From the NCBI GenBank assembly GCA_958299035.1, contig CATQJL010000112.1:17150880-17214879 (forward strand): a DNA stretch of 64,000 bases, in the 5' to 3' direction. Source of the DNA: Cylicocyclus nassatus (taxonomy: Eukaryota; Nematoda; Chromadorea; Rhabditida; Strongylidae). Position 1 is the stretch's first letter, and every line of letters begins with the position of its first letter. The position numbers were made by a program, and so were the translations under genes. The notes beneath the pieces are model-generated. The model made no database searches. It had not been told where the DNA came from and saw nothing but the letters and a program-made list of their open reading frames with translations. Shown here piece by piece: positions 37,441 to 48,412 of this stretch.

Positions 37441-38247
37441 CAAGGTGAAGGTGGTCACCCTGTACCAGCTCAAAAGTGAAGGTAGGCGGAGAATCGGCTC
37501 CGACTATCGCACCTCTGCTCGCTACCCCAAACGCGGGGCGCGGGGCATTTGGCTCTGGTACCCTTTTCTTCGCTGTTTCGAACCCAATTTTAGCAAGCTA
37601 TATATCATTTTGAAGCTCTTGATCTCTATTTTTACGCTGACAACGTCCCAGAACCACATTTTTTGATTTGGTCGAGAAATCTGGCAAAAACCTTGTTTTC
37701 GAAAATCTCTTGTTTTTCCCCTAGTTTAACTCTTTTCACGTGGTTTTTTCGTGCATTCCATAGATCTTGCTTCTATTCATAATGCAGACAACCACCCAGC
37801 CCTTACCTCTTCGATTATGGTGGAATTTTTTGCGAAAAATCGTAAAAAGTGTGTTTTTCTTTACCTTGTTCTGTTTCAGTGCTTTCGCATCGATTTTTTT
37901 CCAGCTTGGGCGAACAATAAGCGCAACAATCCAGACAACGTCACAGGAAACAGGAGCGTCAATGCGGGGGTGAAAATTTGAAGGACGCATCAAAAATCAA
38001 ATCCCCGTGTTGCGAATTGCTGGTTGGAGCGAAAACTTGCGCTTTGAAAAGCCGCCAGATGAAAGATTTCAGACCTCTGCAGCATTTTTATCCGGTTTTC
38101 AACAGTTTCTTTCTTTTTGTATCTGTTTTACGTCATATTCTCTTCTCTGATCTTCTTTGAACAACCTTCACTATGACGTCAGATGTTCAAACAACCTTCA
38201 CTTTTGACGCTCTGTCTCTAGACTATCGAAGGTGTGCTTGGGGAAAA
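37441..38247. repeat. Repeat related to 19000-19740, cut by the gap
   Basis: Starts with a small inverted pair (TGAGCTGGTACAAGGTGAAG and its inverse), then runs in the opposite orientation to 19000-19740 for about 750 bp up to the Ns. CTTCACTTTTGA motifs lie at both ends. No coding frame is supported. Confidence 0.7.
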
Positions 38248-38747
38248 NNNNNNNNNNNNNNNNNNNNNNNNNNNNNNNNNNNNNNNNNNNNNNNNNNNNN
38301 NNNNNNNNNNNNNNNNNNNNNNNNNNNNNNNNNNNNNNNNNNNNNNNNNNNNNNNNNNNNNNNNNNNNNNNNNNNNNNNNNNNNNNNNNNNNNNNNNNNN
38401 NNNNNNNNNNNNNNNNNNNNNNNNNNNNNNNNNNNNNNNNNNNNNNNNNNNNNNNNNNNNNNNNNNNNNNNNNNNNNNNNNNNNNNNNNNNNNNNNNNNN
38501 NNNNNNNNNNNNNNNNNNNNNNNNNNNNNNNNNNNNNNNNNNNNNNNNNNNNNNNNNNNNNNNNNNNNNNNNNNNNNNNNNNNNNNNNNNNNNNNNNNNN
38601 NNNNNNNNNNNNNNNNNNNNNNNNNNNNNNNNNNNNNNNNNNNNNNNNNNNNNNNNNNNNNNNNNNNNNNNNNNNNNNNNNNNNNNNNNNNNNNNNNNNN
38701 NNNNNNNNNNNNNNNNNNNNNNNNNNNNNNNNNNNNNNNNNNNNNNN
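38248..38747. other. Assembly gap of 500 N
   Basis: Exactly 500 unknown bases, a conventional placeholder size, so the true distance is unknown. Open frames made of X residues here mean nothing. Confidence 1.
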
Positions 38748-38770
38748 GCAGTGGTATCAACGCAGAGTAC
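38748..38770 (+). other. cDNA-synthesis primer sequence at contig edge
   Basis: The first bases after the gap begin GCAGTGGTATCAACGCAGAG followed by TAC, the SMART/template-switch PCR primer (known form starts AAGCAGTGG). It touches the Ns directly. It is very likely untrimmed adapter and not nematode DNA. The A-rich run just after it, near 38782, is consistent with a cDNA-derived read. Confidence 0.92.
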
Positions 38771-38992
38771 TACATGAAACTGCAAAAAAAAAACATGCAA
38801 AATACAAGAAAATGCGGACGGTCACACATACTACACACTACCAACTTCACTAGTTGCTGACATGAAATTATAGATAACAATGGCGAAATCATACACTTCT
38901 GAGTATAAAAAGGAGGCATACTGGGCTTCGTGACAAGGAATTCCCAGATATGTTATCGGTTCAGATTTGTTATGCTCCTGCTGGGCTTTTAA

Positions 38993-39409
38993 AGGCAGTG
39001 TCTCACCAAAATTTAGTTGCCGAGATTTTTGCATTTTGCAAGCCTGTCGGACCCTGTCTAGCACTGTATGGGCTCAAAATCGCATGAAGTTCCCAAAAAC
39101 CCCGTTTTCTGGAGGCCCCGCGGAAGCGACGTGGACGAGTTGTACCTTCCAACTTCAGGCTCAGCCACAGTGGCAGCAACAGAGGGAGGGTGGATGCCAA
39201 GTGGAGGGACATGTTCAAACGCGTAAGGGGGGAGACCGAAGGAGTCGTACGCGCGTACCAGCTCGCTCTCCGCGTACCACTTTGAGCGAATTTTTCTCAG
39301 CGTGGAAGGGGTCAAATTGAGTGGAACTTGTTGCATTGGCCTATTTAGAGGTCCCTATAATAGAATATGTGAAGATCCGCGCAACCTCAACTTTGGTGAG
39401 ACACTGCCT
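38993..39409. mobile_element. TTAA-flanked AGGCAG MITE, at the BTB stop codon
   Basis: 417 bp. Ends AGGCAGTGTCTCACCAAAAT and the inverse TTGGTGAGACACTGCCT, flanked by TTAA (38989-38992; 39410-39413). A TTAA target is the signature of piggyBac-type insertion. The same end type recurs at 53198-53462, 57437-57796 and 62515-63196. It begins at the stop codon of the BTB gene. Confidence 0.85.
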
Positions 39410-41518
39410 TTAAAAATCCGAGGCCGTAGATGCCTCATCAGCTGAAACAGAATATGACAAGGCACAAGCAATAAGTAATGACTCCAAATCACACACCTTC
39501 AGAGGTTGTCCGTGCCTCGGATCTAAAACGTTCGAGTAACGTTTCCAGCAGTATAGAACGTAAGTCCGAAGAAACGTTTTGCAAACGTGGATCATCCAGC
39601 AATGACAGAACATCACGAGCATTTTGGAGCAATGCCAAGGAATCTTTCTGAAAACGCAGTAATGCTCTAATCATCACTGAATATATCTTTTCGAAACGAA
39701 CCTGAAGAGAACTCATGTTGTAGGTTGTAGCGAACACGAGTCTTTGAAAAAGGTCAAACAATTTCCTAGCATCTTCACTCCCCAGATAAATCTCACATTT
39801 CTTCACAATGTGCTCAACATCAAAGCGGAAAGCCGTCGGTAAAACGCTTTCCACGTTTTCACCTGTGGAGAAACTCAAGATTCACTATAAAAGACTTAGT
39901 ATAGAGATTATGTCACCTGTGATGTCATTAAAGGGTGGATAGATAGTTCCCAAAAACGTAATGAAATCTTTGATGTTTATATCTTCCAGCAAAAATACTC
40001 CTTCTTCGTGGCAGACAACTGTTGGAACATCACCACCTGTAAAGGAACGTCAACACTGATGATACCGAAAAAAAGCATGCACGCTTTTTGAGGAACAATA
40101 CCAAAATCCTTTATTTCAAGTTGAACTGGGTGGTCTGCCTTAAAAACATTGCCTTGGCAAAATGGACCCCTTCAGTGGCGGTGTCAGATAGCACGCCCCC
40201 CGTATACACCCCCAAGCCCTACCCTTCATTTCATGCGGTAAGTCCTGAAAAGTATAGTTGTAACGAACAGAAATTTTCATCGAATGAACGAATGTCAAAT
40301 ACCGATCTTTGAAGGATTTTTGAATGAATGAATATGAATCGATTTCAGATTTTTATATTATTCCAATTCGGATATTCGAACATGGGCACATCCCAAAATT
40401 CGAATTTTCGTATATTCGGACAACCGAACTCGATCAAATGTTCGATCATTCGAATAAACGAATAAATGGATATTATCGAACAATATTCGGTAAGTAGAAT
40501 ATTCGGAAATTCGAGCAACGGTTTCTAAAACTTCCCGAACAATCGAATATTCGAATAAGTCTTCCAAAAATTTCTCGAATATTTCGAATATTCGAATAAT
40601 CGAATAAATTAATCGAAAACAATTATTCGCTTCCAACCATACTAGAAAGGAGCTTCAAAAGCCCACCAATGACACCCACTCAATAGAAGTGGGCGGGGCT
40701 AGTGGGCCTTCGAAGCGGGTGGAGGACTATATGTCGCCGAATTTGGAAGAGTCCCGCGCGGATTCCCTGCAGGAACGCATGTCCGCGCATGTACAAGGGT
40801 GCGTATTTGTCGCAAATGACCGCATGGACCGCCCTTTTTCGGCGACATATAGTCCTCTACCCCCTTTGAAGCGTGTTTTGAGGATTTAGCGGAATTGGAG
40901 GGCAGAGTGGGGCAGTGGTCTACTTGAAGAGTTCACTTGCGCTAACATACTGCTAAGCTCTGGCGCAACAGATAGGCCCATGCTAAGGGACACTGCGTAT
41001 GAGACGAACTGTAGTGCTTGTACGACTTTGGGCATAAAGTTCAGCATCTACTTTCATGACCACTAAGTCTTGGTAAACCAACTGTGATAGCTTAGCATTG
41101 CTGAAACGTGTTCAACGCAAACTTTAGAACATACCCCGAGAAGAAAGAAGAGTATTGGGACCGCTATCATCTTCCAAAGACTGTCCAGGCACACTGGCTC
41201 TGAAAAAAAAGTTTTTACCTACGAACAACCACTAATGGAGGGAGAGGGAAGGGGGCTAACCGCGAACTCAGAACGTCGAAATCATCTCCAGTTTCGGACT
41301 TATCCAAATTGGAAGCAGCAGATCCAGGACGCTCCGGAGTGAACAACGTTGCAAATTTTCGCGAATTGATCAGTAGATACTGAACAAAGAAACATCTGGA
41401 TATACTCAAGATGAGCTCTAACAACCTCCTTATTCACAAAAACACGCATGTCGCTGTTCTTGAAAGCGATGCAGGCATTGCTGAATTCCGATGGTTTTGT
41501 AAACTTCGAATCAGGCAT
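39410..41518 (-). CDS. BTB/POZ-domain protein, six exons, 264 residues
   Basis: Exons (minus strand): 41518-41426, 41379-41261, 41199-41135, 40036-39917, 39862-39497 and 39441-39410. All junctions are GT-AG, phases fit (0,2,1,1,1), and acceptors are strong (TTTGTTCAG, TTTTTTCAG, TTTACAG, CTCCACAG, CTGTTTCAG). Intron 1 is only 46 bp, normal for nematodes. The product starts MPDSKFTKPSEF. Its BTB fold shows VFVNKEYLLINSRKFATLF (about 26-44), then an acidic, Ser-rich insert (about 45-90), then VFLLEDINIKDFITFLGTIYPP and the terminal helix FRFDVEHIVKKCEIYL. A helical C-terminal part of about 120 residues follows. BTB domains mediate dimerisation and often recruit substrates to cullin-3 ligases; the role here is inferred only from the fold. 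Intron 3 (40037-41134) holds an ATTCGAA satellite and a foldback. The stop TAA lies in the TTAA target of the MITE at 38993-39409. No MATH or Kelch domain is visible. Confidence 0.85.
40240..40630. repeat. Degenerate ATTCGAA satellite in BTB intron
   Basis: Dense, irregular repetition of TTCGAATATTCG-like 8-12-mers in both orientations (for example 40380, 40440, 40545-40600). Non-coding. Confidence 0.75.
40717..40863. mobile_element. GGGTGGAGGA foldback with 8-bp duplication, BTB intron
   Basis: Starts GGGTGGAGGACTATATGTCG and ends in the inverse (CGACATATAGTCCTCTACCCCC). Flanks TTCGAAGC and TTTGAAGC form an 8-bp duplication with one mismatch. Its interior matches the element at 55724-55982. 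Confidence 0.75.
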
Positions 41519-42968
41519 GGCAGCTTCTCTGGAACAACTGGAAGTGGTCGGTTCAAATAATTAATCATTTACTACCGCAACTCATACCCGGAAGTATTGA
41601 GAATTCCCAGTGTACCATCGTTATCCAATTCAACGCGAGGAATTATGATGCTCGTCGAGCGAAACTCATTGTGGAAGATGTGTGACGACTGAATTGATTG
41701 TGTGAAAGTTTTTTGCTAAGGAAATTGATTCAGACGCGTTGCCAAACAGACCCTATACAGCAAAGTACTTTCACCATCGACGCCCGCGCAACCATACACG
41801 GTGATAAGAGTCGCACAGCGCCATGAATCGGATTCCACTTCAGGATTGCACCACAACGTGATGGACACATGATCTTCGTTGACTGTTGGCTTGAATTCCC
41901 TAAAAAGGCGAGTAGTGGAACGCAGCGCAATCCTGGAGATACTGTCTTTCCGTCCTCTCTTCTTGCCGCCGAGTTCGCAGTGAAAACGATTATCTAATAC
42001 GAATGATAGATATGGATGGCTGCATGTCAGATGGTACGCCGCGCACGGCGGCCGCTTTGGCGCGCTCAAATTTTGTGCCCTAAAAGCTCTTCGCCTAGAG
42101 TTTTCGGCGCCAAAACCGAGCGGGGAGGGGGGCAAATACAAGACTCGGTAACATAAGCAAGATTGGGTCAGGGATATGATTTTTGTGCTGGTTGCCGTCG
42201 CTGCGGCATTGCATCGCGAAAAACTCGCGCCGATCGTAGCCTTTGACCGTCCCTCCTGTGCAAGGCCGCTGTAAAAGTTTGCATATTCAAAGCAGTGCCC
42301 ACGCAAAACTAAGCGCATGTTCGCATAAAAACCGATGAGGGTCCCTAAATAAAGTACTGTCCAGTGGAAGCGCAAATGTGCGTCTGGCATATAGTACGCA
42401 AAAAGTGGACGACAATTTTTTACCGTTCAAATGTTCTTTGCAGAAGACTTCTAAAAACCCATAAATCGGGCAAATCCTCATTCATGCATCTTTTCTCTTG
42501 CTACATATATTGCCGATTTAGAAGAACCAGTCATCTATAGAGCGCTTGTTCATGGAAACAACTGTCGAATTTTTAAGCCCATGGTAACTTTGGTACTCTG
42601 CCTGAACCATCAACTAAGGTCCGCTTTTACCACAAGAAAGCGAAAAATTAGCACTCACCACTCGAATCCGCAAAACTTCTGCTTAGCTACACAGTATCCT
42701 GCGTCGGAATATGTCAGCAAGGCCTCTCCCAGTGGACTAAACACGTGTAAATTAGGCGGAGTTCATCATGTAAATGAATGCACAACTGATACAACAAGAT
42801 GGATGACTGCCACGTCTATACGTATTAGGCCTCGGGCATAGTTCACCCAATTCCGTCGCCTAGCGATTCTCTGAACAAGAAAACTGTTACGACTCGCAGG
42901 AGGATTCGTCATACAATGCTCGTAACACCTGTATGTCGTGCGAACCATGCCCGAGGCCCTATCTACGT

Positions 42969-43128
42969 ACCGGCGATTCAAAATACGCAAGGACTGGGCG
43001 CCCTTGCGTCCGTGCAAGATAGCTCGTGCATGGGAGAGGCAGCAGATGGTAAGAGAAACGAAAGAGCGCTTGATCACAGAGACGCAGGTAGGTCCGCAAT
43101 CTTTGCGTGCTACGAATCGCCTATAATC
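42969..43128. mobile_element. Short element present in B, absent in A
   Basis: A reads ATCTACGTAACTGTATA where B has about 160 extra bases. Its ends are GGCGATTCAAAATACGCAAG and, inverted, GGCGATTCGTAGCACGCAAAG. Non-coding. Confidence 0.6.
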
Positions 43129-43228
43129 GTATAGGCCGTCTGACATCATTGTGCGTATGAACTGCACGGTTTCATATCAAGAAGAACGTTACGTTCACAC
43201 TAACAGAGGACCTGTTCTTGGTCTAACA

Positions 43229-43471
43229 AGGGATAGTTCATACCGCGCACAAAGGCGGACGAAGGCGGACGAAGCCGCACAAAGCCGGACGGCGCACAAG
43301 GCATGTGTGAGTGTGTGTGTGTCGAGAGAAACGAGACGAGGCGTAAGTGAGTGTGTGTATGTGTGTGTAGAGAAACGAGACGAGACAAGACCCGCCTTCG
43401 TGCGGCTTCGTCCGCCTTCGTCCGCCTTTGTGCGGCTTCGTCCGCCTTTGTGCGCGGTATGAACGATCCCT
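43229..43471. mobile_element. Foldback element with internal minisatellite, copy 2
   Basis: The B counterpart of 1398-1651, with the same ends. The number and order of GGCGGACGAAG-type units and the GT spacer differ from copy A, so the minisatellite has changed since the duplication. Confidence 0.75.
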
Positions 43472-43836
43472 AAGCCTAACAATATTGCACTTTTACTGTT
43501 CTTTGTACTTTGATATTATTGTTCGTGTGCAAGGGACACAGGCCTACTATCGGAGCTACAGCCATAAAAAACTCCTCTGTCTCGAGTAGTCGAACGCAGC
43601 TGAAGATGTAAAGCAACAAAATGATAACCACACTTACCCATTGCGTACTTGTATTTCCACTTTCAAACTCCGTACACAGTTGCTCGCAGAATGGCACGTC
43701 ACGTCCATCGTAAGCTTCGAAGAGTTCTGTAGCAATGCGATTACAGCAGCAGATTACAGCAAACGTCTATGTAAATGATGATATGACATGTGACTGGCTG
43801 CGCCGCCGTTCCGCTCGTCCAACCGCGCGAGCGTTT

Positions 43837-43969
43837 GGGTGGAGGAACGAACGCCTCAATTAGGCCCCGCCTCCGCGGACCACTGGTCCCAACACGATGC
43901 GCAACAGTAGGACGAAAGGACCAGCAGCCCGCGGAGGCGATGCCTAATTGAGGTTCGTTCCTCTACCCC
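43837..43969. mobile_element. GGGTGGAGGA foldback with 8-bp duplication, copy B
   Basis: 133 bp. Starts GGGTGGAGGAACGAACGCCT and ends in the inverse (GGTTCGTTCCTCTACCCC). Flanked by GAGCGTTT and GAGCGCTT. Copy A (about 2009-2016) has the single uninterrupted GAGCGCTT, so this is a post-duplication insertion. The 8-bp duplication suggests hAT. Confidence 0.82.
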
Positions 43970-44213
43970 GAGCGCTTAGAGGGTTTGGTTTGGGTCCTGC
44001 AGCGCTAAGATGTCACTGTGATGAGCTCGCAGTGGAAAGTTCAAGTTAAAGTCACCGCCTCGGTTTCGAAACCTCCTGCATGAAGATTCTATGGGGAAGT
44101 GTTAACATGAAGGAAGAAGAATGTGTTGCCGTGCTCCACCCGCGCGCATCTATCAAGGGGGGGGGGGGGGGTCATATGTCGTCGAGTGTTCCCATGCGGA
44201 CATTTGCAACATA

Positions 44214-44425
44214 CAGTCGTTTTCAATACGTATTGGTTTTTTCTACCGTATGCCTTCCAGCCTCAGCATGGCGTGAATTGGTGTGGATTGGTGCGGCGCC
44301 GCCGAGAAAAGCAACACGGCGCGAACCCGAAGCGATGCGGCGCCTCACCAATCCATACCAATCCACGTCATGTTGAGGCTGGAAGGCATACTGTAGAAAA
44401 AACCAATACGTATTGAAAACAACTG
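44214..44425. mobile_element. Tc1-type foldback CAGTCGTTTTCAATACG
   Basis: 212 bp, almost a full palindrome, between two TA. Ends CAGTCGTTTTCAATACGTAT and the inverse ATACGTATTGAAAACAACTG. Copy A has TATGTA here (see 2231-2236). A related single end lies at 57374. Confidence 0.82.
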
Positions 44426-45443
44426 TATGCGCATCCACGCACATTACCCTAGCAGCGATAGAGGACGGTATGTCCCCTTAGGGCAAGGCTGGCCGGCAAA
44501 ACGTGCAAAACGGAAGCAGCTGAAGCCCGTAACTCAAATTCGAGTTATGTATCGGCCGAACCCACTCCCACCCCCCCCCCCCTGTTTTTGCCGCCGAAGA
44601 CGTTTTGCGCGGGGAATTCTTGGGGGTACAAGGAACTGGGTTTGTCGCCTAACGCCCTACACCCTATGTCCCTACAATGAACGCTCGTGGATACACGCAA
44701 TACGGACGCACCGCTTACGCATAGAGATACAGTCTTTTCCAACTCGGAGTAGGCGAAACATTCCAAGTGGAGCAGTGCGTCCCCACCGCCACTGGTTCAG
44801 CGGATAGATTAGAATGAAGAGACACAGACTGCAAAGCGGACTCTCGCCAATCTAATTCCCGCCTAAACTGAGTTGGAACTTACTATATGCAGGGGTACGT
44901 ATTTGTTGCAGATATCCGCGCGGGACTGCCTCCGCCAATTGGCGATGCATAACTTTCTATGTCCGCGAGTTTTTCGGAAACACAATGTCTTCTGAATTTT
45001 CAGTTCATTGCACTTCGTCTAGAATTGCCTGCATTGTTGCGGCTGTGTGAATAAAAGAGTCCTTTACAAAGCAACAACGATGCGATGGTGGGTCGTCGAA
45101 CGGGTCTCGCAAAATCAAGGTCATAGATCTCGCTTGAACTTGTTCTATGGGTCATTTGAAATGCTGATAATACATGTCACATTTTCTCGCACAGAAACCC
45201 ATCAGTCTTTTGGCGTGTTCGCCTTTAGAGCGAAAAGGGTGCGGCTTATACACCTGAAAGGGTACATAATGAGGGGTTTTCACAGATTATGGTGCATTTT
45301 GATTGAGGTTTATGGCGCATTCGAACCCGAATTATTACCAGATTAGTGTAGAAGTTCTTGCGTAACTAGAATGCAAGTGAATAACTTTCCAAATTCTTTC
45401 CCCAAATTTGAGTGGCGGCCCAAGAAATTGTTTTCGGACGTAC

Positions 45444-46598
45444 CTTCACTCGAAAAGAATTTTCTTGAGGAATGTCTCGAGCTGTTGAAAAGGCAGCAGT
45501 TGCATCTTCGGCGTATGTCAAGACAGTGCCATGAATAAAGTCAAAGTGTCGCTTTTTGGCATTTCGCAAGTCTTCGATTTCCTTCTGAAGTTTATCAGCC
45601 TGGTCCTTAGGAAGAGTTTGAATTTGGTTCTCCATCTCATTCAGTGAATCTTCGGTGAGTTCGAGGATAGGAATCGTTTTGAGTTGCGACAATCGTTCGG
45701 TAATCCCTACGAAAATGCGCTTCTGTTCGTCCTTCTCAAAAGCTTTCTTGGCATCTTCTAGCATCAAGTCAAGGGTTTTCAAACGATCTTCTAGGGCAGC
45801 GAAGCGAGAGGAGTCTGGATCCACATGCTTACGAGCATGGTTAGCCTCTTCGAATTTCCCCTTCAACATTGCTAGTTGTTCTCGAAGTGCCGGAAGTTGG
45901 AATTTTTCGACATCCTTGATGATCTCTTGGTTGTCTTCTTTGGATAGCAGATGATAGATGGAAATCATCTCTGTGTGGAAGTGTTCTATTGTGTCACAGA
46001 GCAGATTCTCGTCTGCGATTTCAGCTGACATCTCATGCAATGCCTCGTCGATGAATTGAAATTCGGCATGGGCGCTCTTAAGAGGATGGAGAAGTTCATT
46101 AAGCTGTCGAAGTTCACTCATGTAGTAATAAACATCACAAACATCCGTTCTTTTCCTCTCCTCAGAAATTACATCGAAGCCTCTTTCGTCCTTGATAGAT
46201 CTTCTTGGTTTTGCCAACACTTTGTCGAGTAGCATTCGCCATTTGTCGAAATTAGATTTTGTTATTTGTTTTATTTGCACAAATGCATCCCAGAAGTTAA
46301 CCTCTCTTTGCAATTCTGCAAACATCATTTGTGCAGGAAATAGGACTGCTTCGAGGGCTTGCACAGAAGGAAGAGATTTTGGTGCATCCTGCAGAAGAGC
46401 TACGGCCTTTTTGCATTCATCAAGCAACTCTTCTGCGGTTGGTCTAGATCGTATCGGTTCTCCTCCTGCATCATTTAAAAGGCGATCACAATCGACGTAG
46501 AGTTGGGCTAATCGTTTGGATATGAATTCGATAGCATCGGTCAGGTGTCGATCCGCTGTTCGTCCAGCAACTTCATCCTCCATTTTAATAAGACGCTG
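45444..46598 (-). CDS. Long coiled-coil exon, copy B (intact)
   Basis: 1155 bp, 385 codons, open throughout. The acceptor is TTTTCAG just before 46598 and the donor is AAG then GTACGTCC at 45444. It begins and ends in phase 0. It reads QRLIKMEDEVAGRTADRHLT near the start, ELRQLNELLHPLKSAHAEFQ mid-way, and LEDRLKTLDLMLEDAKKAFE later. It is rich in Glu, Lys, Leu and Ala with few Gly/Pro, consistent with long helices or spectrin-like repeats. No transmembrane segment. The first ATG is codon 6, so this may be either a first exon after trans-splicing or an internal exon of a larger gene. It could be part of a nesprin/ANC-1-like giant scaffold, but I cannot confirm that. An open frame continuing past the donor (VRPKTISWAATQ...) is probably intron. 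Copy C is the intact paralog, copy A is broken. Confidence 0.75.
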
Positions 46599-48412
46599 CT
46601 GAAAATGACAATCGCTCCAGCTTATAATTATAAATTTTTAACTCTATTTCAAATTTTTAACTCTAACTTATGGATCAAATTCAATGATTCAGAGTATTGG
46701 TAGCTTTCAACGAGGGCACAGCGATCTGCAGCAAGTTCATTTATTAGGTTGTCGGATAATTTCTGTTACACATTTTATTTTAATTCTTAAAAATCTCAGA
46801 AGCTTTGGAAAGATTTCATGTTCACGGCGTATGGGCAGGGTCAAAAGGTCTATATAATGATACCGTCGCATCCGCGATCCGTGCGCAAAACACCCACTTT
46901 GTGGCTGAAAATCCGTTTCTTCCCATTTTTGTAAATGAGTTGGCGTTCTCCCAGGTGATGGCCGATAGACCGGACAATGTGGTAATCAGGTAGGGCATAG
47001 ACTGTAACGTTTAGCTAATACGAGGGGATAACAGACATGTCTGCACCCGTTTTTCTGAGCGGTTCGAATCTCAGTGTGCACCGTCTTTGCAATCATCGGA
47101 GTTTTTACGAAGAAAACGTCTTCAGAAAATTTCAAAAAAATCATTCTTATGTTTTCTGTATTCATTTCTATACGATGCACATAAAAAGAAGAATTTAGGA
47201 AAGTTTTTGAATTTTTCGATATTTTTTACCCCTTGTTTTCAAAACGCTAGAGGCACCGGAATGCGTCCATGTCCAAGAGACAATGCCAAAATAGTTCTAA
47301 AAAATTCTGGAAGAGGGAAAGCAAGTAAGAAAACTGCCGTAAACTTATTGGACATGCTGGTAGGTAGATCCTGCTATGTCCTAAGCGTATTGCAAATTTG
47401 GGGTTTTAAGAAAGCTTCTGGGATTTCCTAGAAATTTTAGAAAAAAGTGTAACAAAAATTATCCGACAACCTAATACTTTTTTTGATAAGCAACATAGCA
47501 TTCGAAGCTTATATGGTGCTGATAAATTCCCCCTCCCCCTCTCCACACTTCTGAGAATAACTCGCGCAACATTGTGACTTTGTGCCGAAAATGTCAGCCT
47601 TGGTTTTCCTTCCACGTTTAACCAGCCCTATCTACAGAAGAAGAAATGTCTTTTTGAGTAGTCATCTCTATGAGCGGGCCCAGTCACTCACGCGCTGATT
47701 TTCCCCAAGTAAACAGTAAGCTCTTGGGGTTGGACCGGTGTCGGAAACATATGTGTGCAAAGTTTGGCGCTGGCCCACACACATAAATTTCCATAAATCA
47801 CCCACTAACACTTTCCCAACACTCAGTTTTATGTATCATGCATCTTCTAGAAGTATTCCCACTAACGTGGCTTCGTTCCGATCTTTGACATGGCAACATC
47901 GAAAAGTACGTTAAATTCGCTAAAGGCAGTATCCGGGCCAGATGGGGGTTTTAGGATTTCAGTACCATGCGAGGGTGGCCCCCTCAGACACAAAATCGCG
48001 CAAGTGCGACGTCCTTACGCTCGACCTAAAGCAAGAGAAACGACCGGAACGTCTAGGGACGGGGTCCTCCGAGCTCTCCAAATTCCTGCTATGCAGCAGA
48101 GACACATGCCGCAACACTCGAAATCGTAGGGTCCCGCAGGACTCTGCTCTCAGTCTTGAAGGGAACCGCCGAATTTCAAATTGTCAGGCTTTGGAAAACG
48201 CATGTTCTCGCCGTTTCTGCGCCTTCATATGTGGATTTTCGGACTCAGCATTGCGATTAACCCCTTAGCGGATTTTCTAAAAATCGTGTAGCATCCACGC
48301 GCCCGGCTAGGTTTTTTTGTCACATCATTAGTCTTGTACCAAAGCCATGGGATGTACGAGGCCCCATATCTCGTGCGTCGGTTCTAAGATGTCTAGTTCG
48401 TTCCGCGACCCC

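Larger units (their letters stand above)
41653..48412. repeat. Segmental duplication, copy B
   Basis: Aligned with copy A from AACTCATTGTGGAAGATGTG (41664) to TCTAGTTCGTTCCGCGAC (48410). It lacks A's insertions at 3570, 4903, 8054 and 10227, and has its own at about 42969-43128, 43837-43969 and 44214-44425. It starts just upstream of the BTB gene's first exon. Confidence 0.88.

Noticed and set aside
38173..38860. Open frames of 180-226 residues over the gap
   Set aside because: They consist of unknown residues from the 500 Ns.
45366..45443. C-terminal extension VRPKTISWAATQIWGKNLES of the coiled-coil frame
   Set aside because: A consensus donor (AAG then GTACGT) precedes it in all three copies, so it is most likely intron read-through.
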